Shown piece by piece: positions 1-7,943 of a stretch of 12,727 nt of DNA (position 1 is the stretch's first letter; each line of letters opens with the position of its first letter). The translations under genes were made by a program, and so were the position numbers. The stretch is from Opitutus sp. GAS368 (GTDB lineage Bacteria > Verrucomicrobiota > Verrucomicrobiae > Opitutales > UBA953), in assembly GCA_943332745.1 (NCBI GenBank), contig CALQQQ010000011.1:1-12727 (forward strand). Reading direction: 5' to 3'. The notes below the pieces were generated by a model. It was not told the DNA's origin and ran no database searches. It worked only from the letters and a program-made list of their open reading frames with translations.

Positions 1-89
1 CCGATCGCGACTTCTACATGACGGCCGAGCAGGCGAAGGCCTACGGCCTCGTCGACCACGTCGTGGCGCCTAAGGCGGTCCGCGCCTAA
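1..89 (+). CDS. clpP: ClpP protease subunit, C-terminal end (partial)
   Basis: Only the last 29 codons are present, read from base 3, with a TAA stop at 87-89. ClpP is the serine peptidase that forms the double-heptamer chamber of the cytoplasmic Clp protease. The visible peptide starts [18 protein letters not shown], which aligns with the E. coli ERDRFLSAPEAVEYGLVD stretch. The third residue (codon 9-11) therefore corresponds to the catalytic-triad Asp171. The tail after GLVDHVV is short and Ala/Lys-rich, as is usual for the family. The catalytic Ser and His lie outside the window. The stop is 4 bases before the clpX start, so the two genes are very probably co-transcribed and translationally coupled. 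Confidence 0.9.
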   Translation, partial: DRDFYMTAEQAKAYGLVDHVVAPKAVRA

Positions 90-93
90 GCGC

Positions 94-1416
94 ATGGCCG
101 GGGACCGCGCCGAGAGCTGCTCCTTCTGCGGCAAGCCCGCCGCCCAGGCCGGCAAGCTGATCGCTGGTCCCGCCGGCGTCGGCATCTGCGATGCCTGCGT
201 CACCACCTGCGGCCGTCTTCTCGATCGCGAGAAATCCCGCGACGGTAAACCCGCGGCCTCCGCCGGCGGACCTGCGATGCAGGAAGCTCCCGCGAAGCAG
301 CCACTCGCGCCAATCAAGCTCATCCCGCCGACGAAGCTACGCCTCGAACTCGACGCACACGTCATCGGCCAAGCCCACGCGAAAAAGGTCCTCTCAGTCG
401 CGGTCTTCAATCACTACAAGCGCCTCAACGACCGCCACACGCAGGCCACCGCCGCTCAGGCCGGTGACCTCGCCGACGTCGAACTCGATAAGAGTAACGT
501 GCTACTGATCGGACCGACAGGCACCGGCAAGACACTCCTCGCTCGCTCGCTGGCTCGCATGCTCGACGTGCCGTTCGCGATCGCTGACGCCACCACGCTC
601 ACCGAAGCCGGCTACGTCGGAGACGACGTGGAAACGGTCATCCTTCGTCTCCTCCAGGCGGCTGACATGGACGTCGAACGCGCACAGCGCGGCATCGTGT
701 TCATCGATGAGATCGATAAGATCGGCCGCAAATCCGACTCGGCTTCGATCACGCGCGACGTCTCGGGCGAAGGCGTGCAGCAAGCGCTGCTCAAGCTCCT
801 CGAGGGCACGATCTGCAACGTCCCGCCGGCGGGCGGCCGTAAGCACCCGGAGCAGCAGTGCATCCGCGTCGACACGTCCGATATCCTCTTCATCTGCGGC
901 GGTGCCTTCGCCGGTCTCGACCGCATCATCGCTCGCCGCGGCGGAGCGAAGTCCCTCGGTTTTGTGCCCCCGCAGAACGACAAGCCTTCCCTCTCGGCCG
1001 AACAAATCGTCGCCGGCCTCCAGCCCGAAGACCTTTTCTCGTTCGGTATGATTCCGGAATTCGTCGGCCGTCTGCCGGTCATCTCCGTCCTCGAGCCGCT
1101 CGATCGCGAGGCGCTCATTCGCATCCTGACCGAACCGCGTAACGCCGCGACGAAGCAGTACCGTAAGCTCTTCGCCCTCTCGGGCATGTCCCTCGAATTC
1201 AACCGCGAGGCCCTCGAGGCCGCCGCCGACAAAGCCCTCGCCCTCGGCACCGGTGCCCGTGGGCTCCGCTCCGTGCTCGAAGGCGTGCTACTCGACACGA
1301 TGTACGCGCTGCCCGAAGCCACCCCGGGCTCGAAGTTCACGGTAACGGCCGAAGCGATTCGCGGCGAGAAGCCGGTCACGGTCTCGGCCGCCACGCCGAA
1401 GAAGAAGGCTTCCTAA
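94..1416 (+). CDS. clpX: ClpX, ATPase/unfoldase subunit of the Clp protease
   Basis: This is a AAA+ unfoldase that recognises tagged proteins, unfolds them and threads them into ClpP. At 440 residues it is of normal family length. An N-terminal zinc-binding domain carries C9, C12, C32 and C35, with the typical KLIAGP spacing. Walker A is GPTGTGKT (140-147), the GYVG pore loop is at 173-176, and Walker B is IDEID (204-208). The RKH pore motif is at 249-251, and the sensor-2 motif GARGLRS starts near 387. The ClpP-docking loop reads LGF instead of the E. coli IGF, a conservative change expected to keep ClpP binding. The ATG at 94 follows the clpP stop by 4 bases. No good Shine-Dalgarno is visible, so coupling with clpP is the likely mode of initiation. 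The identification is secure. Confidence 0.97.
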   Translation: MAGDRAESCSFCGKPAAQAGKLIAGPAGVGICDACVTTCGRLLDREKSRDGKPAASAGGPAMQEAPAKQPLAPIKLIPPTKLRLELDAHVIGQAHAKKVLSVAVFNHYKRLNDRHTQATAAQAGDLADVELDKSNVLLIGPTGTGKTLLARSLARMLDVPFAIADATTLTEAGYVGDDVETVILRLLQAADMDVERAQRGIVFIDEIDKIGRKSDSASITRDVSGEGVQQALLKLLEGTICNVPPAGGRKHPEQQCIRVDTSDILFICGGAFAGLDRIIARRGGAKSLGFVPPQNDKPSLSAEQIVAGLQPEDLFSFGMIPEFVGRLPVISVLEPLDREALIRILTEPRNAATKQYRKLFALSGMSLEFNREALEAAADKALALGTGARGLRSVLEGVLLDTMYALPEATPGSKFTVTAEAIRGEKPVTVSAATPKKKAS

Positions 1417-1421
1417 TTTCC

Positions 1422-2153
1422 ATGCTCGCCTATCCGGCCATCGATATCCGCGGCGGTCGCTGCGTCCGCCTCAGCCAAGGCCGCGATGACGCGCGCACTG
1501 ACTACTACAAGGACCCGGTCGAACCGGCCATCGCCTTCGCCCAGGCCGGCGCAGCCTGGATTCACGTCGTCGACCTCGACGGCGCGTTCGGCGGCGCCCC
1601 GCTCAATCTCCCGACGCTCCAGCGTATCGCCGCGCTCGGGCCGAAGATCCAGTTCGGCGGCGGCATGCGCGACCGCGCGACGGCTGAAGCCGCCTACGCC
1701 GCCGGCGCGAACCGCGTCGTCATCGGCACGCGCGCCGCGACCGATCCCGCTTTCCTCCGCGAGATGGCCAAGGTCCACGGCCCGCGCCTCGCGGTCGGTA
1801 TCGACGCTAAGGATGGTCTCGTCGCCGTCAAAGGTTGGACGGCCGTCACGGCCCTCAAGGCCACGGAGTTCGCCCAGGAAGCGGGTGAGCTCGGCGTCTC
1901 GACGGTGATCTACACCGACATCGCGACCGACGGCATGCTCACGGGCCCGAATTGGAACTCACTCGAAGCGGTCCTCAAGGTCTGCCCCTGTGGCGTGATC
2001 GCTTCTGGCGGCGTTTCCGGCACGGAAGACGTCGTGCGTCTCGCGGAGATGGCCAAGGCCTATCCGAACCTCGTCGGCGCCATCGTCGGCAAGGCGCTGT
2101 ACGAAGGCCGCTGCGACGTGGCGGGCCTGCTCAAGGCCACGGGCGAGCGCTGA
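1422..2153 (+). CDS. hisA: HisA, ProFAR isomerase of histidine biosynthesis
   Basis: This cytoplasmic (beta-alpha)8-barrel enzyme converts ProFAR to PRFAR by an Amadori rearrangement, the fourth step of histidine synthesis. The 243 residues match the family length. The start MLAYPAIDIRGGRCVRL contains the catalytic Asp8. AVGIDAKDG holds the D128/D131 region, and TDIATDGMLTGPN (165-177) holds the second catalytic Asp (D170). Phosphate-binding loops are seen at FGGG (78-81), SGGVS (195-199) and VGKALYEGR (222-230). The related HisF cyclase is unlikely, because HisF normally begins with a K-R-I-I-P-C-L-D pattern. The gene starts 5 bases after the clpX stop. The only upstream purine-rich stretch lies inside the clpX end (about 1396-1408), rather far from the ATG. 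Finding hisA directly behind clpX is unusual. Confidence 0.95.
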   Translation: MLAYPAIDIRGGRCVRLSQGRDDARTDYYKDPVEPAIAFAQAGAAWIHVVDLDGAFGGAPLNLPTLQRIAALGPKIQFGGGMRDRATAEAAYAAGANRVVIGTRAATDPAFLREMAKVHGPRLAVGIDAKDGLVAVKGWTAVTALKATEFAQEAGELGVSTVIYTDIATDGMLTGPNWNSLEAVLKVCPCGVIASGGVSGTEDVVRLAEMAKAYPNLVGAIVGKALYEGRCDVAGLLKATGER

Positions 2154-2155
2154 GC

Positions 2156-2211
2156 CTTCTAGAAGCGGCGCCCGCCGCCCTTCCGATGCTTGCCAAGGCG
2201 GAGCCACCGCC
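2156..2211. other. Small palindromes in the hisA-downstream gap
   Basis: The 73-base gap after hisA contains three short palindromes. They are the perfect 10-mer CTTCTAGAAG (2156-2165), a GCGGC/GCCGC hairpin with a 4-base loop (2165-2178), and a GGCGG/CCGCC hairpin with a 5-base loop (2197-2211). None is followed by a T run, so they do not look like intrinsic terminators. They could be mRNA stability or processing structures within the transcript, or a degenerate repeat. GC-rich DNA produces such short stems by chance, so confidence in a function is low. Confidence 0.3.
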
Positions 2212-2226
2212 CAACATTTGCCTTCC

Positions 2227-2979
2227 ATGGCCCTGTTTCGCCCGTTCTCCATGCTGTTCGCGACGCTCCTGCTCGCTGGACCGGCCATCGCCGCCGAACC
2301 GCCGCTCACCGTCGAGACCATCGTCGCCAAAGCGCGCGCGGCTCTCGCCGCCGATCCCGCCGCCCTCACGAAGGTGAAAGCGCTCCGCTTCGAATTCTCG
2401 GCCTCGGATGAGGCCGGCCGGACAATCAACAACTCGACCCTGATCGTCGTCGCCCCAGGTTTCCGCCTTGAGAAGACCGAAGCTCCCACGAGTGGCGCCG
2501 AATCAGCCATGGGCATCGGTCGGCTCGAAGGCTGGGTCAGCCGCAAATCCGATACGCTCGCCACCCGCTTACTCCGGGCGCTGCCGTACGAGAATTTCCG
2601 CAAGATGCAGGATATGGCCGTGGACGATCTGGCCTTCTTCACCCCGCCCGCCGCCGCCCGCGGTCGGGCGACCTACCAGGGCGCCTCCGAGGTCGACGGT
2701 CGCAAGACGCACGCGGTCGAATACGTCTACGCCAGCGGCTTCCGCATCACCCGGCACTTCGCCGCCGATACGTTTGCACTCGTCGCCTCCGACCAGCTCA
2801 CGCCCAAAGGCGAACTCCAGCGCCAGAAGGTCGACGGCGTAATTGTCGCCGATGGCATCGCCTTCCCGGCCAAGGAGATAATCTTAGTCGCTGGCAAGAA
2901 GTCGGGCACGGTCGCCTATAGCCGCGTGACGATCAACCCCGAGATTCCGGCTGGCCTCTTCGATTTCCCTTCCTTCTGA
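2227..2979 (+). CDS. Secreted LolA/LolB-fold-like protein of unknown function
   Basis: This is a 250-residue exported protein. A Sec signal peptide covers about residues 1-22: a basic start, the core MLFATLLLAGPA, and an AIAA cleavage region. The rest alternates hydrophobic and polar residues as in a half-barrel of beta strands. Recognisable parts are an ADPAALTKVKALRFEF-type N-terminal segment, a central GASEVDGRKTHAVEY strand pair, a KVDGVIVADGIAFPAKE segment, and a C-terminal INPEIPAGLFDFPSF. This order (substrate strands, 'VDGR', 'DGI.FP', 'F.FP' end) resembles outer-membrane lipoprotein-sorting-like proteins, but I cannot assign it to LolA itself. The ATG at 2227 is preferred over an in-frame TTG at 2218 because it starts a clean signal peptide. 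The stop is 4 bases before hisD, so it is co-transcribed. No link to histidine synthesis is evident. Confidence 0.75.
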   Translation: MALFRPFSMLFATLLLAGPAIAAEPPLTVETIVAKARAALAADPAALTKVKALRFEFSASDEAGRTINNSTLIVVAPGFRLEKTEAPTSGAESAMGIGRLEGWVSRKSDTLATRLLRALPYENFRKMQDMAVDDLAFFTPPAAARGRATYQGASEVDGRKTHAVEYVYASGFRITRHFAADTFALVASDQLTPKGELQRQKVDGVIVADGIAFPAKEIILVAGKKSGTVAYSRVTINPEIPAGLFDFPSF

Positions 2980-2983
2980 CCCC

Positions 2984-4276
2984 ATGACCCTCCTCCGCAG
3001 TAGCGACAAGGATTTCCGTAGCCAACTCCGTGCCTTCGTGGGCTCGGGTGAAGCCGCCCCGGACGTGCGCGCGGCCGTCACCGCCATCATCGCCGACGTG
3101 AAGGCCCGCGGCGATATCGCGGTCCTCGATTACACGGCGAAGTTCGACCACGCGAAGCTCACGGTCCGCCAGATCCTCGTACCGCTCAAGGACCTCGAGA
3201 AGGCTGCCGCCGCCTTCGACCCAGCGAAAAAGAAAGCCTTCGACGAAGCTGTGAAATGCGTCACAGCCTTCCACGCCCGCACGCTGCCGAAAGGCTGGAC
3301 GGCGAAGAACCCCCACGGCGCTACGGTCGGCGAACGTCACCACGCCATCCGGCGCTGCGGCCTCTATATCCCCGGCGGACAGGTCCCGCTCGTCTCGACG
3401 GTGCTGATGACCGCGCTGCCCGCCAAAGTCGCCGGCGTCCCCGAACTCTGCGCCTGCACGCCACCCGGCCCCGATGGGAAGATCAACCCTGACATCCTCG
3501 CCGCGCTCTATCTCTGCGGCGTCCGCGAGGTCTATGCGATCGGCGGCGTCCAGGCCATCGCCGCGATGGCCCTAGGCACGAGCACGGTCACGCCAGTCGA
3601 CAAGATCTTCGGCCCCGGCAACACCTTCGTCACCGAAGCGAAACGCCAGGTCTTCGGCCTCGTGGGCGTCGACCTCCTCCCCGGCCCGAGCGAAGTGATG
3701 ATCATCGCCGACCGCACGGCCAAACCTGAATGGGTCGCGGCCGACCTTTGCGCGCAGGCCGAACACGGCAGCGGCAAGGAGAAGCTCTATCTCGTGACGG
3801 AGACCGAAGCCTTCGCCGACAAGTGCCTCGCCGCCGCCCGTTCACAGTCCAACTCCCTCACCCACGGTGAAAAAATCCGTAAGGCGCTGGCCGCCAAAGT
3901 GTGCGTCATCCTCGTCCCGAAGATCGAGGACGCCGCCGAAGCCGCTAATCTCGTCGCGCCGGAACACCTCGAACTGATGGTCGCAAAGGGTAAGCTCAAG
4001 AAGTTGTCCGCCCAAATCACCACGGCCGGCGCGATCCTCATCGGCAGCCATACGCCCACGGTACTGGGCGACTTCACCGCCGGCCCAAGCCATACGCTCC
4101 CGACCGGCGGTACGGGGCGCTTCTTCAGCGGCCTGCGCGTCGCCGACTTCCTCCGCCGTACGAGCTTGGTGCAGTACGATCCGGTATCGCTCAAGAAAGC
4201 GGCGGGCGTGGTCGACGCGTTCGCCCGCATGGAGCGTCTCGACGCCCACGGCCGTTCGTTAAAGATCCGGCTCTGA
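2984..4276 (+). CDS. hisD: HisD, histidinol dehydrogenase
   Basis: This enzyme catalyses the last two steps of histidine synthesis, oxidising histidinol through histidinaldehyde to histidine with two NAD+, in a zinc-dependent homodimer. The 430 residues match the family. Predicted zinc ligands are Q258 and H261 (CAQAEHGS), D363 (LGDFTAGPSHTLPT) and H422 (RLDAHGRS). The catalytic pair is E327-H328 in APEHLELM. The glycine-rich GPGNTFVTEAKRQVFG stretch and LLPGPSEVMIIAD are also typical. The gene begins 4 bases after the LolA-like gene and ends 7 bases before the end of the opposing hisN gene. No Shine-Dalgarno is visible, so translation is probably coupled to the gene before it. Confidence 0.97.
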   Translation: MTLLRSSDKDFRSQLRAFVGSGEAAPDVRAAVTAIIADVKARGDIAVLDYTAKFDHAKLTVRQILVPLKDLEKAAAAFDPAKKKAFDEAVKCVTAFHARTLPKGWTAKNPHGATVGERHHAIRRCGLYIPGGQVPLVSTVLMTALPAKVAGVPELCACTPPGPDGKINPDILAALYLCGVREVYAIGGVQAIAAMALGTSTVTPVDKIFGPGNTFVTEAKRQVFGLVGVDLLPGPSEVMIIADRTAKPEWVAADLCAQAEHGSGKEKLYLVTETEAFADKCLAAARSQSNSLTHGEKIRKALAAKVCVILVPKIEDAAEAANLVAPEHLELMVAKGKLKKLSAQITTAGAILIGSHTPTVLGDFTAGPSHTLPTGGTGRFFSGLRVADFLRRTSLVQYDPVSLKKAAGVVDAFARMERLDAHGRSLKIRL

Positions 4277-4277
4277 A

Positions 4278-4295
4278 CTGCGCTTACTCGCGCAG
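4278..4295. other. Short inverted repeat at the hisD/hisN convergent junction
   Basis: CTGCGC (4278-4283) pairs with GCGCAG (4290-4295) around a 6-base loop. It sits between and partly inside the ends of two convergent genes. There is no T tract on either side, so it is at best a weak bidirectional transcription stop. It could equally be chance in GC-rich DNA. Confidence 0.25.
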
Positions 4296-5057
4296 CGTCC
4301 GCATCACCTCGGCGTGTAACTTCGGCGCCGCGGCAATGATGTTGCCGGCCTTGATGGGATCGCCGCCATCCCAGGAAGTCACGACGGCACCGGCGCCGCG
4401 CAGGACGGGCAGCACGGGCACGAGGTCCCATGGGTTCATGATGGGATCGGCCACAACGTGGGCGCGACCGGCCGCCACGAGGAGGTGACCATACCCGTCA
4501 CCCCACGTGCGCACATGGGCGACACTGTCGGCTAAGCGGTTCCAGCGGACGTCGCGATGCAGACGGCGGACGTTGTCGAGATCGGTCGAGACGACGACGG
4601 CATCCTTCATCGAAACCTCGGCCACGCGTACGGGCCGGCCGTTGAGCTCGCACGTGCGGTTATCGCCGACAATGCGCTCGCACAGGATCGGCTGGTCAAT
4701 GACGCCTAGCACGGGCTTACCTTCGTAGCGCAGGCCGATGAGGGTGACGTAAAGCGGCACGCGGGAAAGGAACGACTTGGTACCGTCGATGGGATCGAGC
4801 ACCCAGCAATACTCAGCATCGACATTCTCCGGGCCAAACTCCTCGCCGAGGATGCCGTGATCAGGATACGTCTGCTTGATGGCTGCGCGCATCTGGCGTT
4901 CGGCTTCCTTATCGGCGACGGTCACGGGCGTGCCGTCGGACTTGATTTCGACCTCGGTGTCGACGCGCGCATGGGCCGCGACCAAGACCCGGCGGGCGAT
5001 GTCCGCGAGTTTCTCGGCGAAGGCCTTGAGTTCTTTCTGGCGTGCTTCCGGAAGCAT
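4284..5057 (-). CDS. hisN: HisN-type histidinol-phosphatase (inositol monophosphatase family)
   Basis: This is a Mg-dependent phosphatase of the inositol monophosphatase superfamily, 257 residues long. Metal-binding residues are visible as GEE (E72), DPIDGT (D88, I90, D91) and NPWD (D211). The extended motif DPIDGTKSFLSRVPLYVTLIGL and the pair WGDGYGH / DPIMNPWD are the pattern of the HisN-type histidinol-phosphate phosphatases, more than of general inositol phosphatases. HisN makes histidinol, the substrate of HisD, which is encoded next door in convergent orientation. This supports the assignment. An in-frame GTG at 5108 would add 17 residues, but ATG 5057 (MLPEARQKEL) starts where family members usually start. 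Neither start has a clear Shine-Dalgarno. The residual doubt is substrate: 3'-phosphoadenosine or inositol phosphates are alternatives. Confidence 0.85.
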   Translation of the reverse strand: MLPEARQKELKAFAEKLADIARRVLVAAHARVDTEVEIKSDGTPVTVADKEAERQMRAAIKQTYPDHGILGEEFGPENVDAEYCWVLDPIDGTKSFLSRVPLYVTLIGLRYEGKPVLGVIDQPILCERIVGDNRTCELNGRPVRVAEVSMKDAVVVSTDLDNVRRLHRDVRWNRLADSVAHVRTWGDGYGHLLVAAGRAHVVADPIMNPWDLVPVLPVLRGAGAVVTSWDGGDPIKAGNIIAAAPKLHAEVMRTLRE

Positions 5058-5146
5058 GTCCCAGAGGTAAGCCCGGACCGACCCCGCTCCAAGCGAAAAG
5101 CCCCGCACAGGCTTGAATCACGGCCAATTCCGCCGACACTGCGCCC

Positions 5147-6523
5147 ATGAGGCTCACCTCTTGGTTCTTGGCTGGACTTACCTTTGCGGCAACGGCGGTC
5201 GCCGCCCAACCGTGTCGCATCGAGGTCGTCGAACAAGGCGACGGGTGGCCGGTACCGGGCGTGGAACTCCGCACGGTGCATGGTGTTCGCTTCATCTCCG
5301 ACAACGCCGGGCTAATTGCCTTCGACCTGCCCGAACTGATGGGCCGTGAGACCTGGTTCACGGTCATCGGTCACGGCTACGGCGTGAAGGCCGATGGCTT
5401 CGGCTTCAAAGGCGTCCGCCTCACGCCCATGGCGGGTAAGACGCTCAAGGTCACGGTCGAACGCACGATCCTCGCCCGACGCTTAGGCCGCCTGACCGGC
5501 GCCGGCCTCTTCGTCGAATCCCAGAAGCTCGGCGAGCAGTTGGACTGGAAGGAAAGCGGCGTCCTTGGCTCCGACAGCGTGGTGACGGCCGAACTCGGCG
5601 GAAGGCTCCATTGGTTCTGGGGCGACACGAACCTGGCCCACCACCCGCTCGGCGTCTTCGATGTCGCCGCGGCGTCGACCGAAAAATTCGTGCCGCCGGC
5701 TAAACCGCCGCTACGGCCGCCCTACGCCTACGTGACCGACCGCCGACCGCCGCCCGCAGAGTCCCGTCCGCGCGGCGTCGCAAAACTCCCTGGCGAAGGC
5801 CCGACTTGGGTATGGGGTGCCGTCACGTTGCCCGACGAGAAAGGCGCACCGCATCTGGTCGCCTCCGCAGTGAAGACGAAAGGCGAGATGCACGCGTATC
5901 GCTGGGACCTCGTCGAATGGGATCCACACGAGGAACTTTTCCACCCGCTTGATACGGTCTGGACCGAAGACGCGGCCCACCCGAAGGCACCGCCGATGCC
6001 CGCCGGCCATGCGGTTCCCTGGACCGATCCGCTCGGCCGTAAATGGATCCTATTCTGCGACCCATTCCCGATACTCCGCACGCCCGCCACGTATGAAGGC
6101 TGGAAGACCCCCGAGAAGTGGAAAGCGCTGCAACCCGCCACCGCCGCCGCGACGCCCTCCGGCGAAGTAATCGTCGTGCACAAAGGGCACATCGCCTGGC
6201 ATCCCTGGAGCCGTAAATGGCTGACGATCTTCACCCAGAAGGGCGGCCGCCCCTCGGCGCTCGGCGAAATCTGGCTGGCGGAATCGACGGAGCCCTTCGG
6301 CCCCTGGGGCAACGCCCGCAAGGTGCTCTCGCATGACGACTACACTTTCTACAACCCAGTCCTGCACCCGGAATTCTTCCGCGCTGACTCGCCCGTGATC
6401 CACTTCGAAGGCACCTACACGACGACGTTCTCCGGCCACAAGCAGGCGACGCCACGCTGGGATTACAACCAAGTGCTCTACCAGCTCGACCTATCCAAGC
6501 CTCCCTTCGCCACCGGGAAATAA
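5147..6523 (+). CDS. Secreted protein with predicted beta-propeller, unknown function
   Basis: The protein has 458 residues. A Sec signal peptide covers about 1-20 (WFLAGLTFAATAVAA). Residues about 23-110 look like a small beta-sandwich of the carboxypeptidase-regulatory type: PVPGVELRTVHGVRFISDN, then GHGYGVKADGFGFKGV. From about 115 a repetitive Trp-rich beta region follows, with HWFWGDTN (155-162), YNPVLHPEF and a C-terminal DYNQ (439-442). WGDT and the late N-P-V blade motif recall DUF4185 or GH43/GH32-like five-bladed propellers, but no catalytic acid set can be assigned with confidence. Export and fold suggest binding or cleavage of a polysaccharide, which is inference. The gene runs divergently from hisN across an 89-base gap that must carry both promoters, though I see no clear -35/-10 pair there. 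Confidence 0.7.
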   Translation: MRLTSWFLAGLTFAATAVAAQPCRIEVVEQGDGWPVPGVELRTVHGVRFISDNAGLIAFDLPELMGRETWFTVIGHGYGVKADGFGFKGVRLTPMAGKTLKVTVERTILARRLGRLTGAGLFVESQKLGEQLDWKESGVLGSDSVVTAELGGRLHWFWGDTNLAHHPLGVFDVAAASTEKFVPPAKPPLRPPYAYVTDRRPPPAESRPRGVAKLPGEGPTWVWGAVTLPDEKGAPHLVASAVKTKGEMHAYRWDLVEWDPHEELFHPLDTVWTEDAAHPKAPPMPAGHAVPWTDPLGRKWILFCDPFPILRTPATYEGWKTPEKWKALQPATAAATPSGEVIVVHKGHIAWHPWSRKWLTIFTQKGGRPSALGEIWLAESTEPFGPWGNARKVLSHDDYTFYNPVLHPEFFRADSPVIHFEGTYTTTFSGHKQATPRWDYNQVLYQLDLSKPPFATGK

Positions 6524-6554
6524 GTCCGGGCCGCTTGACCGACCGCCCCGGGCG

Positions 6555-6560
6555 AGGAGG
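6555..6560 (+). promoter_or_regulatory. Strong Shine-Dalgarno deciding a GTG start
   Basis: AGGAGG lies 8 bases ahead of the GTG at 6569. The ATG at 6561, just after it, runs into a stop after three codons, so the GTG is the start. This is the only textbook ribosome-binding site I can see in the window. Confidence 0.8.
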
Positions 6561-6568
6561 ATGAAGGG

Positions 6569-7300
6569 GTGAACGATGCCACCGAGAGACTGCTGCGCGC
6601 CCGCGTCCGTCCGACGCGTCGCCCAGTCATGCGCCAGCGGTGGGACGATCTCTTCTTCCTGCATTGGGAATACGCGGCGGCGGCCATCCAGGCCCGCCTG
6701 CCCGCGGGACTCACGGTTGATATTTTCAAGGGCAAGGCCTACCTCGGCGTCGTGGGCTTCCGCATGAACGCCGTGCGCCCCGCCGGCCTACCCGCGCTCC
6801 CTTGGCTCTCCACCTTCAACGAGCTTAATGTCCGGACCTATGTGCGCGATGCCGCCGGCGAACCGGGCGTGTGGTTCTTCTCGCTCGACTGCGACCGCGC
6901 GCCGGCCGTCGTGATCGCGCGCGCTCTCTTCGGGCTACCCTACGAACACGCAGCGATGTCCTTTGGGCCTGGACTCGCCCAGTCCTGCCACCGCCAAGGC
7001 GAGCAGGAGACAGCACGCTACGCTTGGTCGGCGGCTTCGTCACCGCAGGTCGCCCTGCCTGGCTCGCTCGGCTTCCACCTGGCTGAGCGCTACAGTTTCT
7101 TCTCGGTAAGCCGCGGACGGCTCGTCCGCGGACAGGTGCATCACGCCCCCTATCAACTGAGCGAAGCTGTCGCGACTACCTGGAGCGACCTCCCTCTACG
7201 CTGGGACGGCTTCGACGTCGGCGGCCGCTCCCCTGACCTTGCCCACGGTTGCCAAGGCGTGGCGATCGAGGCTTTCTCCCTGGTGCCCGCCCATGCGTAA
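6569..7300 (+). CDS. DUF2071 family protein (YqjF-like)
   Basis: This is a 243-residue protein with the hallmark order of DUF2071. WDDLFFLHWEY (25-35) is followed by LPAGLTVDIFKGKAYLGVVGFRM in parts, then ELNVRTYV (85-92), GVWFFSLD (100-107) and an AR..FGLPY stretch ending at 125. The family is predicted to share the acetoacetate decarboxylase-like fold, but its substrate is not known. There is no signal peptide or membrane segment, so it should be cytoplasmic. The GTG start is set by AGGAGG at 6555-6560. An internal ATG at 6629 (residue 21) would also leave the whole conserved domain intact. The stop overlaps the start of the next gene by 8 bases, so the two are translationally coupled. Confidence 0.88.
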   Translation: MNDATERLLRARVRPTRRPVMRQRWDDLFFLHWEYAAAAIQARLPAGLTVDIFKGKAYLGVVGFRMNAVRPAGLPALPWLSTFNELNVRTYVRDAAGEPGVWFFSLDCDRAPAVVIARALFGLPYEHAAMSFGPGLAQSCHRQGEQETARYAWSAASSPQVALPGSLGFHLAERYSFFSVSRGRLVRGQVHHAPYQLSEAVATTWSDLPLRWDGFDVGGRSPDLAHGCQGVAIEAFSLVPAHA

Positions 7301-7943
7301 GAAGCTCACCGACTATCGCCATGCCGTCTGGGATTGGAACGGCACGCTGCTCGATGACACCTGGCTGTGCTGCGACTCGCTGAATCGCCTCCTTAAGGAA
7401 GACGGCCACCCGCTCGTCGACCCAGTCCGCTACCGCCAGATCTTCCAATTTCCTGTCATCAAGGTCTACCAAGCGATTGGCTTCACGCCCGACGAGGCTT
7501 CCTTCCGCGCGATGTCGGTCCGCTTCATGGCCGCTTACGAAGAGCGCAAGGCCGAGTGCCGCCTGCACCCACACGCGGAGTCGCTGCTCACCGGACTCAC
7601 CGCCGCCGGCCTGACGCACTCGGTACTCTCGGCCTACGAACGCAGCCTCCTCGCGACGACGCTCACCCAATACGGTTTGGACCGACACTTCATCAAGGCC
7701 TGCGGCGGGCATGACATCCACGCCGGCAGCAAGGAGGCGCGCGCCCGACTCCACCTGTCCGACCTGGCGCAGCACCCCGAGGACGTGATTTATATTGGTG
7801 ATACCGCCCACGACGCCGAGGCCGCGGCGGCCATGGGCGTCGACTGCGTACTGACCGCCCATGGCCACCAGCACCGCGAGCGCCTCGAAGGGCTCGGCGT
7901 CCGGGTGGTCGATGGGTTCGCGGAACTGCTCGCTGAACTTTAG
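7293..7943 (+). CDS. HAD-superfamily hydrolase (phosphoglycolate-phosphatase-like)
   Basis: This is a 216-residue cytoplasmic HAD phosphatase. Motif I is VWDWNGTLLDD with the nucleophile D14, motif II is the Ser in VLSAYE (S113), and motif III is the Lys in GSKEA (K147). Motif IV is GDTAHD (169-174), binding Mg through D170/D174. A helical cap fits between motifs I and II. The +2 position of motif I is Asn16, where most HAD phosphatases have the Asp that acts as general acid/base, so activity may be slow or specialised. The ATG at 7293 overlaps the DUF2071 stop by 8 bases; an in-frame upstream start at 7239 would lie deep in DUF2071 and is unlikely. The substrate is unknown, and phosphoglycolate is only the closest-family guess. 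Confidence 0.88.
   Translation: MRKKLTDYRHAVWDWNGTLLDDTWLCCDSLNRLLKEDGHPLVDPVRYRQIFQFPVIKVYQAIGFTPDEASFRAMSVRFMAAYEERKAECRLHPHAESLLTGLTAAGLTHSVLSAYERSLLATTLTQYGLDRHFIKACGGHDIHAGSKEARARLHLSDLAQHPEDVIYIGDTAHDAEAAAAMGVDCVLTAHGHQHRERLEGLGVRVVDGFAELLAEL

Noticed and set aside
2218..2226. TTG start at 2218 for the LolA-like gene.
   Set aside because: The ATG at 2227 gives a normal signal peptide, and neither site has a Shine-Dalgarno that would favour TTG.
5058..5108. GTG start at 5108 for hisN.
   Set aside because: The extra 17 residues are not expected in the family, and the ATG at 5057 fits the usual N-terminus. The GTG is possible but less likely.
5058..5146. Divergent promoters between hisN and the 5147 gene.
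   Set aside because: TTGAAT at 5113-5118 could pass as a -35 box, but no credible -10 follows at the right distance and it would be too close to the ATG. A promoter must exist, but I cannot point to it.
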